NCBI GenBank assembly: GCA_964428885.1
Contig: CAYRZP010000130.1
Location: 1 to 5,249, forward strand
DNA: 5,249 bases
Direction: 5' to 3'
DNA from: JAQVQN01 sp964428885
GTDB lineage: Bacteria; Verrucomicrobiota; Kiritimatiellia; RFP12; UBA1067
In this document: piece after piece, positions 1 through 5,249 of the stretch
Position numbering within the stretch: the first letter of the stretch is position 1
How the letters are laid out: each line of letters starts with the position of its first letter
Translations under genes and position numbers: made by a program
The notes under the pieces: generated by a model
What the model was told of the DNA's origin: nothing
What the model saw: the letters and a program-made list of their open reading frames with translations, nothing else
The model's database searches: none

Positions 1-2
1 TC

Positions 3-446
3 CGGCCCGACGTGAACATGGGCGACCTCCTCAAGACCACGGCGTCGAGCCAGCTCTTCACGGTCTCGGGCTCGCCCCGCACGCAACTGGAGCGGGAAAA
101 GGACGGCCAGTACACGGTCCGTATGGAGGGCGTGGACATCTACGACCCTGTGACCAACGTCGTGCGTTCCGCGGGCGCGGAGAAGGTGGCGGCGTGGTTC
201 CTCGACAGCGACTACGACGGGCGCTGCTTCTGCGTGTGCCAGGCTTTCTTCCCAAACAGAAGCGCTTGGGAAAAACTCGGCAAGGCGCTTGGCGGCGCCC
301 TTGACGAGGGCGCTTTCGCCACATTATCGGGCACGGTCTCTATGCCGTTCCCGGGAGGCGAACATAAGCGGATCGCGGTCAAAGTGATCGACCCGCGCGG
401 CAACGAGGTGCTGCGCGTCCACCGGCTGGACGGGAGGTATGCGTAA
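3..446 (+). CDS. C-terminal part of a type III-like DNA methyltransferase (Mod), 5' end outside window
   Basis: The reading frame is open from the left edge (Arg-Pro-Asp precedes the first GTG at 12), so this is the 3' end of a longer gene rather than a 144-residue protein. The visible part has no methyltransferase catalytic motifs; FxGxG and DPPY would lie upstream. The call rests on recognising the conserved tail (MGDLLKTTASSQLFTV, then MEGVDIYDP, KVAAWFLDSDYDGR, CQAFFP and AVKVIDPRGNEV), which I recall from the C-termini of large site-specific adenine methyltransferases, and on its place directly upstream of a Res gene. If so, the enzyme methylates adenine in an asymmetric site, protects host DNA, and supplies site recognition to the Mod-Res complex. 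The stop codon is 2 bases before the next ATG, and the next gene's ribosome binding site lies inside this gene. The methyltransferase identity is moderately sure; that the gene is partial is certain. Confidence 0.72.
   Translation, partial: RPDVNMGDLLKTTASSQLFTVSGSPRTQLEREKDGQYTVRMEGVDIYDPVTNVVRSAGAEKVAAWFLDSDYDGRCFCVCQAFFPNRSAWEKLGKALGGALDEGAFATLSGTVSMPFPGGEHKRIAVKVIDPRGNEVLRVHRLDGRYA
432..437 (+). promoter_or_regulatory. Ribosome binding site of the DUF4160 gene
   Basis: GGGAGG lies 11 bases before the ATG at 449 and is inside the last codons of the upstream methyltransferase gene. Ribosomes ending mod would therefore clear or reload this site, which fits translational coupling. It supports the ATG at 449 as the start. 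Confidence 0.6.
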
Positions 447-448
447 CC

Positions 449-706
449 ATGCCGGCGATCAGCCATTTTTTCGGCATTTCGATCCTGATGTTCTGGCGGG
501 ATCATGAGCCGCCGCATTTTCATGCGCGGTATGGCGATTGCCACGCGGAAATCGTGATCGAGACAGGCGCCGTGCTCGGACATCTGCCGCCGCGAGTGCT
601 TGGAATGGTGCAGGAATGGCGCGCTTTACGCAAGCGCGAATTGCTGGCCGCGTGGGCCAAGTCCAAAAGCAAAAGACCCATCCCGAAAATCAAACCTCTG
701 GAGTAA
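449..706 (+). CDS. DUF4160 domain protein, 85 aa
   Basis: A small protein that matches the DUF4160 pattern over its whole length. It opens MPAISHFFGI, followed by a hydrophobic strand and the family hallmark D18-H-E-P-P-H-F-H25. Next come a Tyr-Gly-Asp turn, a strand (AEIVIETG), and an amphipathic helix around residues 47-70 (PRVLGMVQEWRALRKRELLAAW). The tail is basic and ends PIPKIKPLE, as is common in the family. The biochemical role of DUF4160 is not established. The conserved His and Asp residues could bind metal or take part in catalysis, but this is inference. In many genomes DUF4160 genes lie beside DUF2442 genes, as here, and the pair has been suggested to act like a toxin-antitoxin module. 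The gene starts 2 bases after the methyltransferase stop and ends 4 bases before the DUF2442 start, so it is part of the restriction operon. The length is normal and the gene looks intact. Confidence 0.88.
   Translation: MPAISHFFGISILMFWRDHEPPHFHARYGDCHAEIVIETGAVLGHLPPRVLGMVQEWRALRKRELLAAWAKSKSKRPIPKIKPLE
700..703 (+). promoter_or_regulatory. Ribosome binding site of the DUF2442 gene
   Basis: GGAG overlaps the last codons of the DUF4160 gene and sits 7 bases before the ATG at 711. The frame is open back to 600, but this site and the family N-terminus (MILEVTDVR) both fix the start at 711. The extra upstream residues are out-of-frame reading of the DUF4160 gene. Confidence 0.6.
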
Positions 707-710
707 GGCC

Positions 711-1109
711 ATGATTCTTGAAGTGACCGATGTGAGGCATGTCCGCGACCACGTCCTCTGGCTGCGGTTCAAGGATGGGGCGGAGGGAACCGTAGACTTG
801 GCGGACGAGCTGACCGGCCCGGTCTTTGGTCCGCTCGCTGACAAACGGGTGTTCAAAACCGTTTGCGTTGATCCGCTTCTGCGGACGATCGCGTGGCCGA
901 ATGGGGCGGATTTGGCGCCGGAGTTCTTGTACGGGCGCTTGAAGCCCGCACGAAAGGGATCGCCGGTTTACAAGCGAAGTCAAACAGCCCTTCACGCTTT
1001 GCGAACGGCAGTTCGGGAGGCCGCGGCGGAGCGCGTCTTTAAAAGGCAACCCGCCATGGCGCGTGAGAAGCAGGCATCGTACAAATCAAAAACAGGACGA
1101 AAACCGTGA
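711..1109 (+). CDS. DUF2442 domain protein with basic C-terminal tail, 132 aa
   Basis: Residues 1-80 carry the DUF2442 pattern. A short strand (ILEVTDVR) is followed by LWLRFKDGAEGTVDL, then a segment ending GPVFGPLADKRVFKTV, then the signature TIAWPNGADLAPEFLY at residues 59-74. The family is of unknown function. At least one structurally determined DUF2442-related protein (Nitrosomonas NE0471) was described as a putative DNA-binding protein, so a regulatory role is possible but not shown here. Residues 85-132 form a Lys/Arg-rich extension (including a likely helix near 88-112) beyond the compact domain; it might bind nucleic acid, but I see no clear helix-turn-helix. It is the partner of the adjacent DUF4160 gene and lies between the two subunits of a restriction-modification system. 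Its TGA stop overlaps the GTG start of the restriction gene. The family call is sure; the function is not. Confidence 0.87.
   Translation: MILEVTDVRHVRDHVLWLRFKDGAEGTVDLADELTGPVFGPLADKRVFKTVCVDPLLRTIAWPNGADLAPEFLYGRLKPARKGSPVYKRSQTALHALRTAVREAAAERVFKRQPAMAREKQASYKSKTGRKP
1094..1097 (+). promoter_or_regulatory. Ribosome binding site of the restriction subunit gene, with GTGA stop-start overlap
   Basis: AGGA is 8 bases before the GTG at 1106. The stop TGA of the DUF2442 gene (1107-1109) overlaps this GTG, a classic arrangement for coupled translation. It supports GTG 1106 as the start; the protein then opens MSEPALIQPVE, which fits the family N-terminus. Confidence 0.6.
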
Positions 1110-4102
1110 GTGAGCCTGCGCTCATACAGCCTGTCGAGAGTCCGGTCATATGCAAGCCGTACTATGAACCCACGCATTATTGGGAGTACGACAAGAGCAC
1201 GGGCCGCGCCCGGAAAAAAGAGGGGCGGCGGCCGGCCGCATACTGGTACAAAGACCCCGCTGCGGACATCCGGCGCGGACAGATGACGCTGGAGCTTGAG
1301 GAAGACCGGCGCGATCTGGTTTGCGTGAACAAGCTCCGTGCCGACGTGAAAAGGTGGCGGGCATCGAACTGGGAAGGCGCGACGAACGTTACCAAGGATT
1401 TGCTCCGCCACTGGTGGCGCAAAGACCGGGCGCGGCGGCTGTTCTTCTGCCAAGTGGAGGCCGCCGAGACGGCCATCTTCCTGAACGAGATCCGCGGCGT
1501 CCGGCGCGACGGCCGGCGCGGACAGCCGCGCTGGAACCCGGAGTTCTCCGACGCCGACTTTGCCTTGCTCTGGAACAGCGAGGGCAACCCTGAGCCGTTG
1601 CCGCGCTATGCCTGCAAGATGGCGACAGGCAGCGGCAAGACCGTGGTCATGTCCATGCTGATCGCCTGGGCGTTCTGCAACCGGGGACGGGTGCCGAGCG
1701 ACGAGCGCTTCCCGAACGCGGTGCTCATCGTCTGCCCGAACCTGACGATCAAGGAGCGGCTGCAGGTCTTGCGAACCGACTGCCGGGGCGATGACTACTA
1801 CACACAGTTCGACATCGTCCCCCCACAGTACCGTGACCTCATCCGGACGGGCAAGGTGCTGGTCAACAACTGGCACTTCTTCGCGCCCGAGTCGGAACAC
1901 AGCGAGGGCGGCAAGAGCTACGCCGTGGTGAAAAAGGGCGAGGAGACGGACGACGCCTTCGCCCGCAACCGCCTCGGGGAGCTTTTCGAGCGCGGGCCGA
2001 TCATGGTCTTGAACGACGAGGGGCACCACGCCTACCGCCCGCGCCCCATGACCGAGGAAGAGGCCAAGAAGACGGATGCCGAGGCGCGAAAGGAGCGGGA
2101 AGAGGCCACGCTCTGGATACAGGGGCTTGACCGCATCGCCGCCGCCTGCGGCATCCGGTTCTGCATGGATCTCTCGGCCACGCCCTTCTACATCAAAGGC
2201 AGCGGTTTCCCGGAAGGGGAGCCGTTCCCGTGGATCGTCAGCGATTTCGGACTGGTGGACGCCATAGAGAGCGGCATCACGAAGATTCCCCGCCTGCCGG
2301 TCAGCGACACGACGGGCCAGCCGGACCCGAAGTACTTCAGGCTCTGGCGGAACATCACGAAAGATCTCGCCCACACCCAGCGGCTCTCCAACAAACGGCC
2401 CAAGCCGGATGTGGTTTGGGAAAGGGCTCACGAGGCGGTCGTGCAGCTTGCGGGCGAATACAAGAAGTCCTTTGACGCCATCCAGAGCGCCAGTGACATG
2501 GCCCTCAAAGCGCCGCCGGTCATGATCGTGGTTTGCGACAACACCAACATCGCCCAGGTGTTTTACGAGAACATTTCCGGGCAAGCGGAGGTCGAGACCA
2601 TTGCCGACGAGCCGGAAGACGGCGAGGAAGAGGTTGCAGCAAAGGCCCAGAAGCCGACCGTCACCTACGGTGCTGGAAAAGTTTTCCCCGAGTTGTTCCA
2701 GAATGACAAAGGGCGGCTCTTGACGCTCCGCATCGATAGCAAACGCCTTGAGAAGGTCGAGAGCGAGGATCCCGACGCGACACGCGACGAGGCTGCCAAG
2801 GAGTTGCGCGAAATCGTCAACACCATCGGTCGGCCGGGAAAGCCGGGGCAGGATGTCCGTTGTGTCGTTTCCGTCGCGATGTTGAACGAGGGCTGGGATG
2901 CCAACAACGTCACCCACATTCTCGGCATCCGGGCATTCGGTAGCCAATTGATGTGTGAGCAGGATGTCGGGCGCGGCTTGCGGCGCATGAACTACACGCC
3001 GGACCCGCAGACGGAATTGCTCCCGGAGGAATATGTTGATGTCTACGGGATTCCGTTCTCGATCATCCCGTACAAGGGCAAAGCTTCAACGACGCCGCCC
3101 GACCGCCCGGTTAACCATGTTTACGCTGTGCCGGAACGCTCCGCTTACGAAATTCGTTTCCCGAATGTCGAGGGTTATGTCTATGCCTTGCGCAGACCGT
3201 CCGTGACAGCCGATTTCTCTAAGATCGAATGCGTGTTCATTGAGCCGGAGAATACGCCGACCGCAACATTTCTGCGTGTCGTCACCGATCATATTGAAGG
3301 CGGCGCGCACGGTGGCGGTATTGGAGAATACGTCGAGCATAACCGCTCTGCGTATTACGCCCGCCACCATCTTCAGGAAATCGAGTTCGAAATCGCGCGG
3401 CAAATTGTGTCCGCGCTGGTCGGCGAAGGCCCACAAGCGCCGGTTAGCGGTTCCGCCAGAACGCGCGGCCTTGCGCGGCACGAACTTTTCCCACAAGTAT
3501 TGCGGATCGTGCGCGCGTTCGTCGCGAGCAAAGTGGATTTTCGTGACGCCCATCCTTGCGAACTCGCGCTGGAGAAATATGTCCGTAGGATCAAAGAGCG
3601 GCTGCTTGACGCCATTGTGCCGGACGAGCAGGAAGGTGAAATGCCGATTCTGCCGATTCTGAACCGTTACAAGCCCATCGGCACGACAGCCGACGTTGAC
3701 TTTACGACAAAAAGGAACGTCCATAGCACCGTGAGGTCGCACGTGAATGCCGTTGTTCTGGACTGCGCATGGGAGCAAACCGCAACATTCTATCTGGAAC
3801 AGCAGACTGAGCATGTCTTTTGTTATGTCCGCAATGACCGCCAGTTTCTTCGGATCCCGTACGAATACGAGTGCGTGCAGCATCATTACGAGCCCGATTA
3901 CATCCTGCGGCTGAAAAGTGGCAAAACCATGATTCTTGAGATCAAAGGCGAAGAAGACGACCAGGACCGGGCAAAACACCAAGCCGCGCACCGCTGGATA
4001 ACCGCAATCAACAATTGGGGACGGTTAGGCGCATGGGCTTTCCTTGTGTGCCGCGATCCACAGACGCTGCCGAGGTTGCTCAGCCATCCGTGTCGTAAGT
4101 AG
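1106..4102 (+). CDS. Type III-like restriction endonuclease subunit (Res), helicase plus PD-(D/E)xK nuclease, 998 aa
   Basis: The protein resembles the BPTD_3080 family of restriction endonucleases, a type III Res-like group. In order it shows an N-terminal family region (PYYEPTHYWEYDK, about residues 19-31), a Q-motif-like FFCQVEA with Q116, and Walker A MATGSGKT (K178). Motif Ia is near VLIVCPNLT (206-214). Walker B is the DEGH-type NDEGHH (D304, E305) and motif III is LSATP (356-360). Helicase motifs V and VI are NEGWD (594-598) and Q619-DVGRGLRR. The C-terminal nuclease core is PD (930-931) followed by E945-I-K947. All key residues are present, so it should be an ATP-dependent translocase and endonuclease that needs a methyltransferase partner for site recognition. 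Length is normal for Res, with no frameshift. The gene is the last of the operon and starts with GTG inside the DUF2442 stop. Its 3' third is less GC-rich and uses more A/T-ending codons than its first two thirds. Family membership is sure; the exact cutting mode is not visible. Confidence 0.93.
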   Translation: MSEPALIQPVESPVICKPYYEPTHYWEYDKSTGRARKKEGRRPAAYWYKDPAADIRRGQMTLELEEDRRDLVCVNKLRADVKRWRASNWEGATNVTKDLLRHWWRKDRARRLFFCQVEAAETAIFLNEIRGVRRDGRRGQPRWNPEFSDADFALLWNSEGNPEPLPRYACKMATGSGKTVVMSMLIAWAFCNRGRVPSDERFPNAVLIVCPNLTIKERLQVLRTDCRGDDYYTQFDIVPPQYRDLIRTGKVLVNNWHFFAPESEHSEGGKSYAVVKKGEETDDAFARNRLGELFERGPIMVLNDEGHHAYRPRPMTEEEAKKTDAEARKEREEATLWIQGLDRIAAACGIRFCMDLSATPFYIKGSGFPEGEPFPWIVSDFGLVDAIESGITKIPRLPVSDTTGQPDPKYFRLWRNITKDLAHTQRLSNKRPKPDVVWERAHEAVVQLAGEYKKSFDAIQSASDMALKAPPVMIVVCDNTNIAQVFYENISGQAEVETIADEPEDGEEEVAAKAQKPTVTYGAGKVFPELFQNDKGRLLTLRIDSKRLEKVESEDPDATRDEAAKELREIVNTIGRPGKPGQDVRCVVSVAMLNEGWDANNVTHILGIRAFGSQLMCEQDVGRGLRRMNYTPDPQTELLPEEYVDVYGIPFSIIPYKGKASTTPPDRPVNHVYAVPERSAYEIRFPNVEGYVYALRRPSVTADFSKIECVFIEPENTPTATFLRVVTDHIEGGAHGGGIGEYVEHNRSAYYARHHLQEIEFEIARQIVSALVGEGPQAPVSGSARTRGLARHELFPQVLRIVRAFVASKVDFRDAHPCELALEKYVRRIKERLLDAIVPDEQEGEMPILPILNRYKPIGTTADVDFTTKRNVHSTVRSHVNAVVLDCAWEQTATFYLEQQTEHVFCYVRNDRQFLRIPYEYECVQHHYEPDYILRLKSGKTMILEIKGEEDDQDRAKHQAAHRWITAINNWGRLGAWAFLVCRDPQTLPRLLSHPCRK

Positions 4103-4123
4103 AAATTTGGTTGCGCTGGAAAA

Positions 4124-4136
4124 GTCGGTCGCCGAC
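4124..4136. other. Short perfect hairpin after the restriction gene
   Basis: GTCGG, a 3-base loop and CCGAC form a 5-bp stem 21 bases after the res stop. No run of T follows on either strand, so it is only a weak candidate for a transcription end or an mRNA 3'-end structure. Confidence 0.25.
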
Positions 4137-4152
4137 AGTTGCCCATGACCGC

Positions 4153-4166
4153 CGTGTCTAAACACG
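4153..4166. other. Short perfect hairpin in the convergent gap
   Basis: CGTGT, loop CTAA and ACACG form a 5-bp stem. On the minus strand it follows the TPR gene stop by about 20 bases. No T-run is present on either side, so an intrinsic terminator is not demonstrated. The rest of the 86-base gap (4103-4188) holds no gene that I can see. Confidence 0.25.
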
Positions 4167-4179
4167 ACCCAAACCTTAT

Positions 4180-4192
4180 GTGAGCGACTCAC
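4180..4192. other. Short perfect hairpin overlapping the TPR gene stop codon
   Basis: GTGAG, loop CGA and CTCAC form a 5-bp stem that includes the minus-strand TGA stop (complement of 4189-4191). It is short and lacks a T-tract, so it may be chance. Confidence 0.2.
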
Positions 4193-5166
4193 TCGGTACG
4201 GATGCCGAGCCGACGTTCGAGATCGCGGTCGCGCGCGCCGCCGAGCTGCACGGCCTTGCGGTAGTACATTTCCGCTTCGTCGGTCTTGCCCGGATTGATG
4301 TCCAGCAGCAGCCACGCCATGTTGTAATAGCCTGCCGGACGCTGCGGGTTGGCCTTCATTGCCTTGTCAAGCGCCTCCATGGCCTTGGCGTAACCGCCGT
4401 TCGCGGCGTGCGCCCCCGCCGCCAGCAGCAGGGTGGTCTCGTCACGCGGGTTGTCTTCCATAAGATCGTCAAGCACCACCGCGGCGTCATTGTGCCGACC
4501 CTGCTGCAGCCGCGACAACGCCATCAGCAGCCGCGCGTCACGGTTCTCCGGCTCGGCTTTCAGCACCTTCAGCAGCGGAACTTCGGCGGCGTCGAAACGG
4601 TCCACTGACAACATGTCCTTGGCCCACTCCAGTTCCTCTTTTATGTTCAAGCCTTCAGCGGGCTTGCCCGCGCCGGACACCGCCGCCGCATCGGGCGCCG
4701 GCGCCTGCACACCGGCCTCCGTTTTCGCCGTCAGCCTGACCGCTGCCTCCGGCACGTTGTTGGTCTCTGCGGCCTTTTTGCGCTCGGCGCGCTTGGCCTC
4801 CAATGCCGACGTGTCAGTCACCGCCACCGTGCGCGCGGCAGAACTCACCTCGTCCAGCATGATGCGGTCAATCTCGGTCTCGCACAGCGCCTTGCGGAAG
4901 CGCACCGGCGCGAATTCGGAGGATGATACCCGACGCGGATTCTCCCGCTCCACGCGCGCGATCTCTTCCAGCGCCTTGCGGTAAAGCTCCAGCGACCGCT
5001 TGCTTTCGCCGGTGACGTAAGCCTCCTGCGCCTGTGACATCAGCTCGTTGGCTTCCTTTAACAATTCGGAAACTTTCGGTTCCTTCTCCTTGGCCGCCGC
5101 GGAAAAGCTGAAAACACATATAGCCGCGACCGTCAGGCGGATCAAACAAGACCTGATTGCGCTCAT
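4189..5166 (-). CDS. Secreted or periplasmic TPR-repeat protein, about 325 aa
   Basis: The protein begins MSAIRSCLIRLTVAAICVFS and reaches AAA-KEKE, a typical signal peptide: a basic start, a hydrophobic core and a likely cleavage site near Ala-Ala-Ala/Lys. The Cys in the core lacks a proper lipobox, so a lipoprotein is unlikely. The mature part has a helical hairpin (residues 35-80, counted from the upstream ATG at 5181), then an Ala/Pro-rich linker (about 112-178). Four TPR-like helical pairs follow at about 181-212, 213-246, 247-280 and 282-314, with TPR-type spacing (AxxxLxxAxxxNPxxxxxxxxxA). TPR arrays are protein-binding scaffolds; no catalytic motif is visible and the partner is unknown. 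Two starts are possible. ATG 5181 adds MECFD and has AAGGAG 11 bases upstream; ATG 5166 has GGAG 9 bases upstream and avoids acidic residues in the signal peptide, so I prefer it. The gene is convergent with the restriction operon, which argues against a shared function. Confidence 0.88.
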   Translation of the reverse strand: MSAIRSCLIRLTVAAICVFSFSAAAKEKEPKVSELLKEANELMSQAQEAYVTGESKRSLELYRKALEEIARVERENPRRVSSSEFAPVRFRKALCETEIDRIMLDEVSSAARTVAVTDTSALEAKRAERKKAAETNNVPEAAVRLTAKTEAGVQAPAPDAAAVSGAGKPAEGLNIKEELEWAKDMLSVDRFDAAEVPLLKVLKAEPENRDARLLMALSRLQQGRHNDAAVVLDDLMEDNPRDETTLLLAAGAHAANGGYAKAMEALDKAMKANPQRPAGYYNMAWLLLDINPGKTDEAEMYYRKAVQLGGARDRDLERRLGIRTE

Positions 5167-5175
5167 GTCAAAACA

Positions 5176-5198
5176 CTCCATGTATTTCCTGACTCCTT
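5176..5198 (-). promoter_or_regulatory. Two alternative ribosome binding sites of the TPR gene
   Basis: On the minus strand AAGGAG (complement of 5193-5198) precedes the ATG at 5181 by 11 bases, and GGAG (complement of 5176-5179) precedes the in-frame ATG at 5166 by 9 bases. They decide between two starts five codons apart. The second spacing is the more usual and gives the cleaner signal peptide. Confidence 0.5.
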
Positions 5199-5203
5199 AC
5201 CTA

Positions 5204-5249
5204 TAACTTGAACGTTGAGAGTTGAGCGTTGAACGTTGTGCGTTCAGCG
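5204..5249. repeat. Degenerate heptamer tandem repeat, running off the window edge
   Basis: Read on the plus strand in steps of seven from 5204, the sequence is TAACTTG, AACGTTG, AGAGTTG, AGCGTTG, AACGTTG, TGCGTTC and AGCG..., a consensus close to A(A/G)CGTTG. Six full units keep the 7-base phase without a gap. The tract lies just upstream of the minus-strand TPR gene, within its leader or promoter region. It contains the palindrome AACGTT twice. Such heptameric intergenic repeats are known in other bacteria, for example the short tandemly repeated sequences of cyanobacteria. Whether this one is a dispersed family in this genome cannot be seen here. Confidence 0.6.
5227..5249. other. 9-bp stem-loop formed by the heptamer repeats
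   Basis: CGTTGAACG, loop TTGTG and CGTTCAGCG pair over nine positions with one G-T wobble. The second arm ends on the last base of the window, so the stem may continue. It arises because one heptamer departs from the consensus (TGCGTTC) in just the way that creates the complement of TGAACG. It could be a terminator stem of a gene to the right, a recombination site, or a by-product of the repeat; the bases needed to judge are outside the window. Confidence 0.45.

Noticed and set aside
12..446. A stand-alone 144-residue protein starting at GTG 12.
   Set aside because: The frame is open to the left edge and the conserved pattern continues upstream of the GTG (RPDVNMGDLL), so it is the tail of a longer gene.
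600..710. Upstream extension of the DUF2442 frame to a start at 600.
   Set aside because: This part is out-of-frame reading of the DUF4160 gene. The ATG at 711 has a good ribosome binding site and gives the family N-terminus.
992..2947. A 651-codon open frame on the minus strand, antisense to the restriction gene.
   Set aside because: It overlaps a gene with all helicase motifs intact, its translation matches no family I know, and long antisense frames are expected opposite GC-rich codons. It ends where the codon usage of res changes, which explains its length.
3642..3659. Tandem 9-base direct repeat TGCCGATTC x2 inside res.
   Set aside because: It encodes part of a Pro-Ile-Leu-Pro-Ile-Leu segment that leads into the family's NRYKPIG stretch; it keeps the frame and looks like chance codon choice.
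3086..3991. A 301-codon open frame on the minus strand, antisense to the 3' third of res.
   Set aside because: It lies opposite the conserved C-terminal region and nuclease core of Res; no recognisable domain and no good ribosome binding site support it.
5199..5235. Possible sigma-70-like promoter of the TPR gene, with TTATAG on the minus strand as a -10 box.
   Set aside because: No -35 box lies at 16-18 bases; the nearest TTCAAC-like hexamer is about 21 bases away and belongs to the heptamer repeat.
5204..5249. A CRISPR array or iteron-type origin at the right edge.
   Set aside because: The units are only 7 bases, contiguous and degenerate, with no spacers and no replication protein gene in the window.

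Overview
The window is a GC-rich bacterial segment (hand-counted 60-base samples run from about 47% to 67% G+C) with two blocks facing each other. The organism cannot be fixed from the sequence. The AGGAG-type ribosome binding sites and the secreted TPR protein suggest a Gram-negative-like bacterium. Degenerate heptamer repeats at the right edge and the Ala/Pro-rich TPR protein are reminiscent of the Planctomycetes-Verrucomicrobia-Kiritimatiellota group, but that is a weak inference.

Block 1 (positions 3-4102, plus strand) is one tightly packed operon. It holds the 3' end of what is probably a type III-like DNA methyltransferase (Mod) gene, a small DUF4160 protein, a small DUF2442 protein, and a complete 998-residue restriction subunit (Res). 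Res has a superfamily 2 helicase core and a C-terminal PD-(D/E)xK nuclease, and it resembles the family NCBI calls BPTD_3080 restriction endonucleases. Gaps are 2 and 4 bases, and the last junction is a GTGA overlap, so all four genes are probably co-transcribed and translationally coupled. Mod would mark host DNA, Res would translocate on and cut unmarked DNA, and the two small proteins sit exactly where a regulator, an assembly factor or a toxin-antitoxin-like pair would be expected. Their function is not established.

Block 2 (4189-5166 or 5181, minus strand) is a secreted or periplasmic TPR-repeat protein, convergent with the restriction operon and probably unrelated to it. The 86-base convergent gap (4103-4188) carries short hairpins but no convincing terminator. 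The right edge (5204-5249) holds a 7-base periodic degenerate repeat and a stem-loop that reaches the last base of the window.

The most notable points are the two small genes wedged between mod and res, a change in base and codon composition inside res near its helicase motif VI, and the heptamer repeat tract.
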